A stretch of DNA of 64,000 nucleotides. Source: Coleofasciculus sp937127375 (GTDB lineage: Bacteria; Cyanobacteriota; Cyanobacteriia; Cyanobacteriales; Coleofasciculaceae). Every line of letters begins with the position of its first letter. Position 1 is the stretch's first letter. The stretch is taken from assembly GCA_040218875.1 (NCBI GenBank), contig JAVJQP010000029.1; one strand, given 5' to 3'. Below the pieces are notes generated by a model, which saw only the letters and a program-made list of their open reading frames with translations, was not told the DNA's origin and searched no databases. Below, piece after piece: positions 9,869 through 18,913 of the stretch. The translations under genes and the position numbers were made by a program.

Positions 9869-10150
9869 TTAAGCTGATAGCCGAGGCGGATCAACTTCAA
9901 CCTGCAACTGGCGACAGGGAATCTTCTCAATCTTGATCGCTTGACCCAGATAAGTTGATAAAACTTCGAGTTGAGCATCCGATGCTGCTTCAAACAACAG
10001 GCGATCGCCAGGAAAAACAACACGCTCAAAACTGTAAGCGCTAGGGATACCAATCCGAATCACTTGCAGTGAGCTAGTTGTGTTGGCATAGCTACAAAGA
10101 CGTTGAGCAGAAGCACTCGTCGGTTGTGAAGGAATGGCTGATATCATCAT
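9869..10150 (-). CDS. DUF1830 domain protein
   Basis: This small cyanobacterial protein of 93 residues has the DUF1830 pattern: LCSYANTTSSLQVIRI, then the conserved FERVVFPGDRLLFEA block and an IPCRQLQV end. No function is established for the family. It has no signal peptide or membrane segment. The gene is preceded by an AT-rich spacer (10151-10385) with a direct repeat of CTTGAGTAAC near 10163 and 10178, a possible regulatory region. Confidence 0.85.
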   Translation of the reverse strand: MMISAIPSQPTSASAQRLCSYANTTSSLQVIRIGIPSAYSFERVVFPGDRLLFEAASDAQLEVLSTYLGQAIKIEKIPCRQLQVEVDPPRLSA

Positions 10151-10385
10151 GGGTCTTAGGTGTTCTTGAGTAACTTATTCTTGAGTAACAAAGCGAAGGT
10201 GATTGACTCCCTCTATTTTAATTTTTACAAATGAGAGTTTAAGTTTACTAAAAATAATTGTTAAATTTATACTAAATTTTATATTTGTTGACAAAATTAA
10301 ATATAAGAGGTATTGACATTTAACGTGTCAATACATACGAACATGAGACTAGAAAGAAGATTCAGGCTGAAGTAACTTAGAATTG

Positions 10386-10931
10386 TTACAACACTCCTCG
10401 CAGCTTACGAGAATGATCAACTAAACTCTCAGCAAACTGATCTAAACGCTTCGAGAGTTTCTCATCTAAAAGCTTGCCATCCTCACCAAAGGCTTGCCAC
10501 GCCCGACCGAAGGCGATTTGCTCTGGAATCACCCAACCATGAACCCAACGGATAATCAGCCGAAGTTCATTGAGGGCATTACTGTTAGCTTGACCGCCTA
10601 AAACACTGAGCAGCCCGGTCACTTTACCCGATAAATGGTCAAATGTCATCAAATCCAGGCTATTTTTGAGTACCCCACTCACGCCCCCATGATATTCCGG
10701 TGTAACCAAAATTAAGCCATCGGCTTCCTGTACCGTTTCCCGTAACCGGATGACATCGGGATAACCGGGATAGTCATCGCTACCGATACAAAATGGTAAC
10801 TGCATCTGTCGCAGGTCAAGGATTTCGGTGGATGCGCCCAAGGCTTGCACCCGCTGAATGGCTAAGGTTAAGGCTTGATAACTATAGGATTTAGCTCGCA
10901 GGCTACCATTAATGCCAACAATTTTTACCAT
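10386..10931 (-). CDS. NAD(P)H-dependent FMN reductase (SsuE/flavodoxin-like)
   Basis: The chosen start is ATG 10931 (MVKIVGINGSLRAKSYSYQA), because the family begins right at the first beta strand; a frame open to 10967 adds 12 unlikely residues. The 181-residue protein has the FMN phosphate loop GSLRAKSYS and the TPEYHGGVSGVLKNSLD signature of NADPH-dependent FMN reductases. These supply reduced flavin or reduce quinones and chromate. It is monocistronic; a GC-rich hairpin repeat lies just upstream. Confidence 0.9.
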   Translation of the reverse strand: MVKIVGINGSLRAKSYSYQALTLAIQRVQALGASTEILDLRQMQLPFCIGSDDYPGYPDVIRLRETVQEADGLILVTPEYHGGVSGVLKNSLDLMTFDHLSGKVTGLLSVLGGQANSNALNELRLIIRWVHGWVIPEQIAFGRAWQAFGEDGKLLDEKLSKRLDQFAESLVDHSRKLRGVL

Positions 10932-11025
10932 GTCTTGCCGATGAATACTTTCTAATACAAAATACATTAACTTCAGGACTTACGCAGCGAACTCTAGTTT
11001 CATTTATTCTCCCCCTGCTCCCCTA

Positions 11026-11090
11026 GAAGGGCGGGTTTAGTCGAGTAGAGAGTGTGGAACCATAAGTTAGCTGTAAAACCCGCCCCTACA
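11026..11090. repeat. Inverted repeat of the GGGCGGGTTTAG family
   Basis: GGGCGGGTTTAG at 11029 and TAAAACCCGCCC near 11076 are inverted arms about 35 bases apart. They lie between the divergent FMN reductase and ftsH genes. The rest of the spacer 10932-11262 shows no gene. Confidence 0.7.
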
Positions 11091-11262
11091 CCCCGGCTCT
11101 CCTATCCTTTGCAGTATTGCCACGATTGCATCCTCCCCTAGCCACGGCTAGATTGGAGGAACGCTAAACTAGAGGTTGGTAAAGCAGTTGAACGTGCCGC
11201 GTCACGCCTTGGCAGCATTATGCTGCGAGTTAATAGACAGGACCAACAAGGGAAATTATTCG

Positions 11263-13290
11263 ATGAACAACAGTTCCTGGATGAGATCATGGATGGGACA
11301 TGAACCGCATAGAGGTTCAACGAGTAAGCCAAAGCCGCCACAGAATAAACTTCGTTATTGGTGGCGTATGGTAACCAGCTTAGTGATCGTTCAAGGTGTG
11401 ATGTTGGGTGTCCCTGCCCAAGCGCAACAGACGGAGGAAAAGCCATCGTTAAGCTATGGGCAGCTTTTGGGGGAAATTGATGCCTGCACGCCGCCACCCT
11501 CATCCCCAGAGGAAAAGATCCCACCGAGTCAGACATCGAAAACGGATTGTAATATCGAAAAAGTTGAACTTGACCCCGCCCGTGATGTTGCTAGAGTCTA
11601 CTTAGCCGGACCCGAAGACGCCGAACCGCCTCAAGAGATCATGCTACTGGAGCAAAATGGCGAACTGATTGGGAAACTGCGGAACACCAATATTCCCTTG
11701 GATGTAACGCCAACCACGAATAATTCTGCCGCCTTAGGGTTGGTGATGCAGTTATTTTTGCTCTTACTCTTGCTCGCCGGACTGATGATGATTCTGCGTC
11801 GTTCGGCGAGTAGTTCCGGTCAAGCGTTAAACTTTGGCAAATCCCGCGCTCGCTTTCAGATAGAAGCGAAAACCGGGATACAGTTTGAGGATGTGGCGGG
11901 AATTGAAGAAGCCAAAGAAGAATTACAAGAAGTCGTCACGTTTCTCAAACAACCGGAACGATTTACCGCCATTGGTGCGCGTATTCCCAAAGGGGTGCTG
12001 TTAGTCGGTCCTCCAGGTACAGGGAAAACCATGCTGGCAAAAGCGATCGCGGGAGAAGCGGGGGTTCCGTTCTTTAGCATTTCGGGCAGTGAGTTTGTGG
12101 AGATGTTTGTCGGGGTGGGCGCCTCGCGGGTGCGGGATTTATTCAAGAAAGCCAAAGAAAATGCTCCCTGCTTAATCTTCATCGACGAAATTGACGCCGT
12201 TGGTAGACAACGAGGGGCGGGTATCGGTGGAGGGAACGATGAGCGAGAGCAAACCCTCAACCAGTTACTCACAGAAATGGATGGGTTTGAGGGAAATACG
12301 GGTATTATCATTATTGCGGCGACCAACCGTCCCGATGTTTTAGATTCTGCCCTGCTTAGACCTGGGCGATTTGATCGCCATGTTATGGTAGATCTGCCTA
12401 CCTATAATGGACGGCTGGGGATCTTGGATGTCCATAGTCGGAATAAGAAATTAGCAGCAGAGATATCCTTAGAAGCGATCGCGCGACGCACTCCGGGATT
12501 TTCGGGCGCGGATTTGGCGAACCTACTCAACGAGGCGGCGATCCTCACCGCCCGACGGCGTAAAGAGGCAATTACTCCCCTAGAAATTGATGATGCCATC
12601 GATCGCGTCAGTATTGGTCTGCAAATGACACCGCTTCTGGATAGTAAGAAGAAGCGATTAATCGCTTACCATGAGGTCGGACATGCCCTGCTGATGACCA
12701 TCCTCAAAAATTCTGATCCCTTAAACAAGGTGACAATTTTACCCCGTTCTGGTGGCGTGGGTGGATTTGCCCAACCCTTACCCAATGAAGAATTCATGAA
12801 TATCAGTCGCTCTACTGATCTGGGGGATTTGTACTTGCCTCGGACGTGGCTGATTGATCAGATTACCATTGCTTTAGGGGGTCGGGCTTCGGAAGAAGAA
12901 GTATTTGGTCATGGTGAAGTGACCATTGGTGCCGCTAGTGATATTAAGAAAGTCGCAGAACTGGCGCGTGAGATGGTGACTCGGTATGGTATGTCTGATT
13001 TAGGTCCGGTTGCTCTGGAACGCCCGAATAGCGAAGTGTTTCTCGGCGGCGGTTGGACGCAGCGATCTGACTATTCCGAAGAAGTTGCCGCCAAAATCGA
13101 TCATCGAGTGCAAGCGATCGCGATGGAATGCTATGAGGAAGCGCGTCAGCTAATTCGCGACAATCGACCGTTGATTGATCGCTTAGTTGATATTTTGTTA
13201 GAGCAGGAAACCATTGAAGGGGAGCAATTTCGACAAATTGTTGCTGAACACACCCAACTGCCGGAAAAACAAATGGCGGTGATACATTAA
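11263..13290 (+). CDS. ftsH: ATP-dependent zinc metalloprotease FtsH
   Basis: The 675-residue thylakoid/plasma-membrane AAA protease starts at ATG 11263 (MNNSSWMRSWMGHEP). An upstream in-frame start at 11176 gives residues unlike the family. Order: an N-terminal hydrophobic segment ending PAQAQ, a lumenal domain with an insert rich in Pro/Ser, a second membrane helix (LGLVMQLFLLLLLLAGLMMI), and the AAA module. The AAA module carries Walker A GPPGTGKTMLAKA, Walker B CLIFIDEID and SRH. The zinc site is HEVGHALL. FtsH degrades damaged membrane proteins such as D1 and assembly-defective subunits; which cyanobacterial isoform this is was not decided. Confidence 0.97.
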   Translation: MNNSSWMRSWMGHEPHRGSTSKPKPPQNKLRYWWRMVTSLVIVQGVMLGVPAQAQQTEEKPSLSYGQLLGEIDACTPPPSSPEEKIPPSQTSKTDCNIEKVELDPARDVARVYLAGPEDAEPPQEIMLLEQNGELIGKLRNTNIPLDVTPTTNNSAALGLVMQLFLLLLLLAGLMMILRRSASSSGQALNFGKSRARFQIEAKTGIQFEDVAGIEEAKEELQEVVTFLKQPERFTAIGARIPKGVLLVGPPGTGKTMLAKAIAGEAGVPFFSISGSEFVEMFVGVGASRVRDLFKKAKENAPCLIFIDEIDAVGRQRGAGIGGGNDEREQTLNQLLTEMDGFEGNTGIIIIAATNRPDVLDSALLRPGRFDRHVMVDLPTYNGRLGILDVHSRNKKLAAEISLEAIARRTPGFSGADLANLLNEAAILTARRRKEAITPLEIDDAIDRVSIGLQMTPLLDSKKKRLIAYHEVGHALLMTILKNSDPLNKVTILPRSGGVGGFAQPLPNEEFMNISRSTDLGDLYLPRTWLIDQITIALGGRASEEEVFGHGEVTIGAASDIKKVAELAREMVTRYGMSDLGPVALERPNSEVFLGGGWTQRSDYSEEVAAKIDHRVQAIAMECYEEARQLIRDNRPLIDRLVDILLEQETIEGEQFRQIVAEHTQLPEKQMAVIH

Positions 13291-13348
13291 GAAGGCAAAA
13301 AGGAAAGTCAAGTAAACCCAATTTGCCTTTATTACCCCCTTTTGCCAC

Positions 13349-13432
13349 GGCGATTAAAATCGCTGCTACACAAACAAAGTCCGCCTGCGCGGACTGGATT
13401 ATAAAGGGGGTAGTTAACCCGGATTTGGTATT
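13349..13432. repeat. Dispersed ~85-bp repeat (CGATTAAAATCGCTGCTACA...CCGCCTGCGCGGAC)
   Basis: The same sequence, with small changes, is at 24859-24946 and, in the opposite sense, at 63421-63470. It contains the small palindromes GATTNAAATC and GTCCGCCTGCGCGGAC and sits between ftsH and the Argonaute gene. Confidence 0.75.
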
Positions 13433-13530
13433 ACTTCTGAAATCCTTAACTAGGGAGGCTTTGAGAACCTGGCTTTGAGGGAAATTTTTCGAGAGTAACA
13501 CAAGAGCGATAGTATATATGTACTTACCTG

Positions 13531-13554
13531 AGTGCCTATTTAGTGATAGGCACT
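13531..13554 (+). promoter_or_regulatory. Stem-loop upstream of the Argonaute operon
   Basis: AGTGCCTAT and ATAGGCACT form a perfect 9-bp stem with a 6-base loop, ending 38 bases before the Argonaute start codon. It is not followed by a T-run, so it looks more like an operator or 5' leader structure than a terminator. Its role is inferred. Confidence 0.45.
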
Positions 13555-13591
13555 GAGAATTCAATTTTTGCTCTAATCGAGAAGATGTCCT

Positions 13592-15916
13592 ATGTCTATT
13601 TTTCTCAACGGTTTCGAGGTCAAACTTTCTGCCCAAAGCTTCAAAGCATCTATACAAGCTTTACCAAATAACCAGGAGGTAAAACCACTCCGACAAGAAC
13701 TGGGAGATGAATGGTTTCTTCACTGGCGACAGGGCAAACTTTATGGTATTCCTAAGGTAACTCAACCTCATAAGCCTTTTGGTCAACCGGAGGATCTAAA
13801 CTGTAATGAGCATCTTCAACTTTTAACCAGTCGTATCAGTAGTCTGCTTCCAGGTATCTTCTCAAAATATAATCCGCTAAAACGAAAACCCTTTACTTTC
13901 TTGGCTCAAAGGAAAGAACTCATCAGCCTAGTTGCTAATACTAGCAACAATTTACCTAACATTATTTTCAATTTCAAAATTATTCCCAAATACATCCTTG
14001 AACCAAAAATTTTTGAACTCCGTCAAGACGAACCTGGTATTGGATTGTTTCTTCGCCTCAAAACCAATTGGCAAATTCAGGCATCCTTAAGCTCCCTTCA
14101 AAATGAAGGTGTTGAGCTTCAAGATTTGTATGTTGTTCGTCGTTCTCGTGTCCCTGGTAAAAGACTTTTAGTCGGACGCATTAATTATATTTCCAATCAA
14201 ATTGTTTATCTCTCTGAAGCCTTCGACGATATAGACTCAATTCCTGAGAAAGAAGTCTGGTTAGAGGGATCTAAATTTTCATTTAGCCGTTGTCTAAAAG
14301 TTATACTTAAAGATCAGTATAAATCCTTTAAGTCTGCACTAGATGACCAAGAAAGTCAGTTATTGACTGGACCCGCTCTCGACCAAACGCTCACTGAAAT
14401 GCAACAGTTTTTAGTTAAAAAATCTCCTCTCCAAATTGCACCAGATTTACAAGGGGCAATCGGGGAGAGAATTCCTGCCATCAATACTAAGGACTATCAG
14501 TCTGTAATTACTGCTTCTGCCGTTGAATACTGCTTTGATGCTGCACGAACGAAGAAAGCACCTTTTGCTTGGAAGGGTATTAACCATTACGGACCGTTCA
14601 GTCGGGAAAACTTTTCTAAGAAAACTCCAGAAATAGTTGTTTTCTTTCCTGATACCGTGAAAGGTACAGTTGAAAATTTTATTCGATCCTTACGGGACGG
14701 TATCAGCTTTCAAAAGAAAAAAATTAATGAATATGGTGATGTATCTTGGCAAGAATCATCTCGGTATACTGGCGGATTTGCTAAAATTTTCGGTCTGGTT
14801 AATCCAAGATTTATATTAGAGTCTATTCCTTGGTTCAAAAACACCACTAAACCTCCAGCTACTCTCTATCGAGATACTATTGAGCAGACGTTAAAAAATC
14901 GAGAAGTTATGCCCGATGCCGCAATCGTCGTACTTCTTGATAACCACGCACGTCTTCCTGATTCCGAAAATCCCTATCTTTACTCCAAATCACTTTTACT
15001 AATGGCAGGTATTCCATCCCAGGATGTTCGCTTTGCAACAATCAGTCAATCGCATAGGGAGCTACAGTATACGCTACAAAACTTGACTGTTGCACTTTAT
15101 GCCAAAATGAATGGCTTACCTTGGACTGTTGATCACGATCAGACCATCAGTGACGAACTTGTTATTGGAATTGGAGCATGTGAGTTATCGGGAAGTCGCT
15201 TTACAGCTAAACAGCGATTCGTCGGTATTACTACAGTATTTCGAGCTGATGGAAATTACATTTTGGGAAATCTTTCCAAAGAGTGTTTCTATGATGAGTA
15301 TCCGGATATGTTGAGGCAATCAACCCTGTCAATTTTGCAGGAAATCAAAACTCGAAATAATTGGCAACGTGATGATACAGTACGTCTGGTGTTCCATGCA
15401 GCCAGACCTTTAAAGAATATTGATGTCGCAGAAATTATTGCTCAGTGTGTTGCTCAAATTGGTAGAGAACAGAATATTGAGTTTGCATTTTTAACCATAT
15501 CTCACGATCATCCATTTATAATGTTGGATAAATCCCAGCAAGGTATCCGGGGGAGAAGTAGTACAAAAAAAGGAATCTATGCACCGGAGCGGGGTATCAT
15601 TCTGCAACTTGGACGTTACACGCGACTTTTAAGTACCAATAGTCCAAGGCTTATTAAGCGCTCTAGCTCACCTTTACCAACACCATTACTTATTCATCTG
15701 CATCCACAATCCACCTATTATGACCTCACATATCTAAGTGAACAAGTGCTAAAGTTTACATCACTATCTTGGCGATCGCTATTGCCTGCATCTGATCCTG
15801 TAACCATCTATTATTCCGAACTGATTGCTAAGTTACTTGCCCGTCTAAGAAATGTTCGGGGATGGTCACCTGAAATGCTCAATATTAAACTTCGTGCAAG
15901 TAAGTGGTTCCTATGA
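13592..15916 (+). CDS. Long prokaryotic Argonaute, catalytically inactive (long-B type)
   Basis: The 774-residue protein has the MID and PIWI domains of prokaryotic Argonautes (pAgo). The MID 5'-end pocket residues are present: Y464/K466 (LYSK), Q477 (IPSQDV) and K505 (YAKMNGLPW). The PIWI domain begins VIGIGACELSG at 525-534, where the usual GID catalytic Asp is Gly528. The usual HRDG is FHAARPL, so the second Asp is Ala604. The C-terminus lacks the last catalytic residue. The protein should therefore bind a guide and target but not cut. Inactive long-B pAgos act with an effector gene; here the next gene overlaps by 4 bases and leads into a CHAT protease. The N-terminal half (residues 1-440) is presumed N/L1/PAZ-like and is not clearly recognisable. 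Base composition is AT-rich. Confidence 0.88.
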   Translation: MSIFLNGFEVKLSAQSFKASIQALPNNQEVKPLRQELGDEWFLHWRQGKLYGIPKVTQPHKPFGQPEDLNCNEHLQLLTSRISSLLPGIFSKYNPLKRKPFTFLAQRKELISLVANTSNNLPNIIFNFKIIPKYILEPKIFELRQDEPGIGLFLRLKTNWQIQASLSSLQNEGVELQDLYVVRRSRVPGKRLLVGRINYISNQIVYLSEAFDDIDSIPEKEVWLEGSKFSFSRCLKVILKDQYKSFKSALDDQESQLLTGPALDQTLTEMQQFLVKKSPLQIAPDLQGAIGERIPAINTKDYQSVITASAVEYCFDAARTKKAPFAWKGINHYGPFSRENFSKKTPEIVVFFPDTVKGTVENFIRSLRDGISFQKKKINEYGDVSWQESSRYTGGFAKIFGLVNPRFILESIPWFKNTTKPPATLYRDTIEQTLKNREVMPDAAIVVLLDNHARLPDSENPYLYSKSLLLMAGIPSQDVRFATISQSHRELQYTLQNLTVALYAKMNGLPWTVDHDQTISDELVIGIGACELSGSRFTAKQRFVGITTVFRADGNYILGNLSKECFYDEYPDMLRQSTLSILQEIKTRNNWQRDDTVRLVFHAARPLKNIDVAEIIAQCVAQIGREQNIEFAFLTISHDHPFIMLDKSQQGIRGRSSTKKGIYAPERGIILQLGRYTRLLSTNSPRLIKRSSSPLPTPLLIHLHPQSTYYDLTYLSEQVLKFTSLSWRSLLPASDPVTIYYSELIAKLLARLRNVRGWSPEMLNIKLRASKWFL

Positions 15917-16473
15917 TAGATGCGATTAGGAAAAGTTTCAGTTTCCAGTTGGACAACCTGGGGCAGTATTTACAGGTGAATTATCACAGAGAATCACCAG
16001 AGAGTGGCTTTGCTCACTATGTTTTCCATCAGACAAACAGCCAACTTCCCTTTGAGGTAGCCAACGATGCAGACATTGATAGTTTAGATTCAAACCGTTT
16101 TAGTCACGCTCCTGTTCTCGCAACAGTAGGCTATAGTCTTGCCTGTGGAAGACGGTTTAGTGAAAGTTTTCTGGAAAGTTGGGCAAATGGATTAGTTAGA
16201 CTCTCAGGTCGGGAGGCTTTTCCTATAGATCGGACTTCATTTTTTTATCGTCCCACAGAATTGCTTGGTATTGCTGTCGGTATTAATTACTGCTATAAAT
16301 ATCAACCTGAACAGTCAAGATGGTTGCAGGATATTTTAGTTGAGGGAGAGCAACGATTAATCCATAGCGACTTTTGGACATTCCTAATCAGCGCCTATGC
16401 TGCACAGCTTGTTTCATTGACTTGGAAACCGATAATTTTCCCGTTCGTGCAGCAGTCCTTTACTTTTCTCTAA
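15913..16473 (+). CDS. N-terminal part of a pAgo-associated CHAT protein, separated by a frame break
   Basis: The ATG at 15913 overlaps the Argonaute stop (ATGA), so translation is probably coupled. The 186 residues (MIDAIRKSFSFQLDNLGQYL onward, with SFFYRPTELLGIAVGINYC) resemble no family I know. The frame ends at 16473 in non-coding-looking sequence (KPIIFPFVQQSFTFL). The overlapping -1 frame reads DLETDNFPVRAAVLYFSLKR and continues into the CHAT gene. A single lost base or a -1 ribosomal shift near 16420-16440 would join both into one protein of about 635 residues. I think the one-gene reading is more likely than two genes. Confidence 0.65.
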   Translation: MIDAIRKSFSFQLDNLGQYLQVNYHRESPESGFAHYVFHQTNSQLPFEVANDADIDSLDSNRFSHAPVLATVGYSLACGRRFSESFLESWANGLVRLSGREAFPIDRTSFFYRPTELLGIAVGINYCYKYQPEQSRWLQDILVEGEQRLIHSDFWTFLISAYAAQLVSLTWKPIIFPFVQQSFTFL

Positions 16474-17819
16474 AAAGAACTATCACTCAAATTATCGATT
16501 CAACCTGGGATGATTACGAACAAATCCTCCATAGTCCTCAAAAAGCTGTTGAATGGCTGAATTCTGCCTGCGATAACATTCATACTGTAACTCAGCAACT
16601 TCAATCTCAACTTAGTCAGCCATCTGATATTGAAGCACCTAATATGGCTGATATGCAGATGCTTCTAGCCGCTTTGTCAAGATTGCGGTCTGACACCGAC
16701 ACTATAGAAGACCAGATTATCAAGCTGCAATCTAGCGTAGAAATTATCAACGAGCCAAACACCATGAATTACTACGACTTTCAACTCTTGGTAACAAGCG
16801 ATCGCAAGATTCGCGCTTCCTCAGAACAAGGTGAGGAGTGGGATGAATTCCAGTTAGATATGAACAAAATTAGGCTGACGCTGGGATTGATTGAGCATCG
16901 GCAAACAAATACTGAACTGCTCAAATCACTGGGAAGTGAACTCTATCAAGCGCTTTTCCCCGCTAAGATTCACGGTCAATTTCGAGCTACCCTAGCAGGC
17001 GCTGAAGAGAACAAATACGACGTGCGCTTGCGCTTGGTGTTTGAATCCCCAGAACTCGCCGCTCTCCCCTGGGAATTTCTCTACGAGCAAAGCACTAACA
17101 CCTTTCTCGCCAATAACACTCAAACTGCCCTGTCACGGTATATTGACATTCCTCAAAAAAAGCGAGAACTCAAAGCTGCTAGCCTCCCCCTGAAAGTTTT
17201 GCTGGTTATCTCTAGTCCAACTAACCTCATCCCATTAGATGTCGCTGACGAAGAAAACCTCATCCGTGAAGCACTCACACAACATATAGAGGCAGGTAAG
17301 ATTGAGTTAGATGTGCTACCAGAAGCCACTATCCGCAACATTAACCAGAAATTACGCCAGAAGCCTTACAACGTCTTCCACTTCATTGGTCACGGCGTCT
17401 TTAAGAACAATAAGGGGTTCATTGCTCTTGTTGATCAAGATAATAAATCCAAACTCTTAGACGATGAAGGCTTTGCCAACTTGTTTTTAGGCAACCGTAA
17501 CCTAGGTTTGGCTGTGTTAAATTCTTGTCAAGGTGCGGCAGTATCCTCCAACCAAGTCTTTGCAGGCATCGCCCCGAATCTTGTGCGACGCGGCATACCC
17601 GCCATCATCGCTATGCAATATTCTATCCTCGACAGCACTGCCAAACTATTTGCCGACGAATTTTATCGTACCCTTGCCCTAGATTGGCCTTTAGATGCTG
17701 CTATCCAGAGTACCCGTAATGCCATTTCCATAGAAGTCGGACTAGATAAGCCCGACTTTGCCACACCTGTGCTTTATATGCGAGCTAAAGATGGGATAAT
17801 TATGAGTGGGTTACATTAG
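16374..17819 (+). CDS. CHAT-domain (caspase-like) protease, Argonaute-associated
   Basis: The open frame runs from 16374; recognisable coding sequence starts near 16422. A helical linker (about residues 90-130) precedes MNYYDFQLLVTSD at 16764. The CHAT domain follows: PWEFLYEQ, then FHFIGHG with catalytic His340, ALVDQDNKS, and LNSCQGA with catalytic Cys385 (numbered from 16374), ending RGIPAIIAMQY and TPVLYM. CHAT proteases are caspase-fold Cys/His peptidases; the type III-E CRISPR effector Csx29 (TPR-CHAT) is an RNA-activated example. The position after an inactive pAgo suggests the pAgo gates proteolysis. ATG 16764 is an alternative start if it is a separate gene. Confidence 0.8.
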   Translation: MDIPNQRLCCTACFIDLETDNFPVRAAVLYFSLKRTITQIIDSTWDDYEQILHSPQKAVEWLNSACDNIHTVTQQLQSQLSQPSDIEAPNMADMQMLLAALSRLRSDTDTIEDQIIKLQSSVEIINEPNTMNYYDFQLLVTSDRKIRASSEQGEEWDEFQLDMNKIRLTLGLIEHRQTNTELLKSLGSELYQALFPAKIHGQFRATLAGAEENKYDVRLRLVFESPELAALPWEFLYEQSTNTFLANNTQTALSRYIDIPQKKRELKAASLPLKVLLVISSPTNLIPLDVADEENLIREALTQHIEAGKIELDVLPEATIRNINQKLRQKPYNVFHFIGHGVFKNNKGFIALVDQDNKSKLLDDEGFANLFLGNRNLGLAVLNSCQGAAVSSNQVFAGIAPNLVRRGIPAIIAMQYSILDSTAKLFADEFYRTLALDWPLDAAIQSTRNAISIEVGLDKPDFATPVLYMRAKDGIIMSGLH

Positions 17820-17892
17820 GGAATTCGGCTTTTGAAGGCAGATATCAGTGAATTGCCAGAACAGTTAACGTCTACTACAGCAATAACGCTCC

Positions 17893-18540
17893 TTAGTTCG
17901 ATGCCGTTTGCTGTCGGTACATTTCCCGGAGAACTAAGGCGGGGTCAATGTATTTGTCGGCGTACTTTACCCCCCAATGTAAATGAGGACCCGTGGTGCG
18001 CCCGGTCATACCCACGCGACCAATTCGAGTGCCAGTGGGTATCTGTTGACCTTTCCAGAGTTGAATCCCGCCACTGCGATCGCTCAAATACATGCCTTGG
18101 CTATCTGTTTCCACATGACCTTTGAGGTGACAGTAGATATGTTTCCACTCACCGGATTGGATGGTGATAGACGTGCCACAGGCAGTATTATCGGACAGGG
18201 ATACCACCTGACCTGCCCACCAGTTGCGAATGTAACTGCCTTCGGGTGCGGCGATGTCTAAACCTCGATGAAATTCTGTACCTGACCCACGGGGAGAACG
18301 ACGGTAGCCGTAGGGAGAGGTATAAGCCTGAAAATTCTCAACGGGAAACGAACCTCCCTGCCAATAGGTGTTGGTGTTGGTCGTTATCTGAGTCGGCATA
18401 ACCTCTGAGGCGGTCACTCGGTGTTGGGTGATGACTCCCCAGAGGATAAGACTGATTAAACTTAGTCCAGCGAACAGGAGAAAGCGTTTTACGGTTGTCT
18501 TGTGTTTATTGTGTCCTCGGCGTGGAAATACTCCTGACAT
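17893..18540 (-). CDS. M23 (LytM) family metallopeptidase
   Basis: The 215-residue protein has one N-terminal membrane segment (KRFLLFAGLSLISLILWGVI), then a LytM domain: YGYRRSPRGSGTEFHRGLDIAAPEG (HxxxD zinc ligands), CGTSITIQSG, and GPHLHWGV (HLH). These cleave peptide cross-links in peptidoglycan during growth or separation, acting in the periplasm. The length is short for the family but the motifs are complete. It converges on the CHAT gene, 73 bases apart. Confidence 0.9.
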   Translation of the reverse strand: MSGVFPRRGHNKHKTTVKRFLLFAGLSLISLILWGVITQHRVTASEVMPTQITTNTNTYWQGGSFPVENFQAYTSPYGYRRSPRGSGTEFHRGLDIAAPEGSYIRNWWAGQVVSLSDNTACGTSITIQSGEWKHIYCHLKGHVETDSQGMYLSDRSGGIQLWKGQQIPTGTRIGRVGMTGRTTGPHLHWGVKYADKYIDPALVLREMYRQQTASN

Positions 18541-18913
18541 TTCCTCACTCCTCGATGGGATGAACTTTCCAAGTGGTTAGCTTCGCTACCTTAGCATGAA
18601 TGGTACTGACTGGCATGGTGGTGGGTTGAGCGAAGTCGAAACCCACGCTAGGGTATATTAAGGGTTTCGGCGATCTTAAAAGGCTTCAGTTAGCTGCCAT
18701 TCACCTTAACATTTCCCAGCCTGAGATAGGTAGATCAGCATCGACTTTTTTCTTAGAACATGGGACTATTTGCTGAGGCAGATGCCTCATGGAAAAAGCT
18801 ATGATGGATTTTGGCGTGGTAACGAGTCCGACATCCAGTGAGACGCCTGAAAATTTTGATGGTGATTTCTACCTTCTTTCAATGTCTTCCACCCTTTATA
18901 CTTTAGACTTCAG
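18541..18913. other. Intergenic spacer with two palindromes
   Basis: No gene is seen in this 373-base spacer. 18621-18646 is an inverted repeat (GTGGGTT...AACCCAC with TGAGCGAAGTCGA between), related to 30626-30652 and 37857-37890. 18774-18789 (TGAGGCAGATGCCTCA) is a short perfect palindrome upstream of the next gene and could be an operator. Confidence 0.5.
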
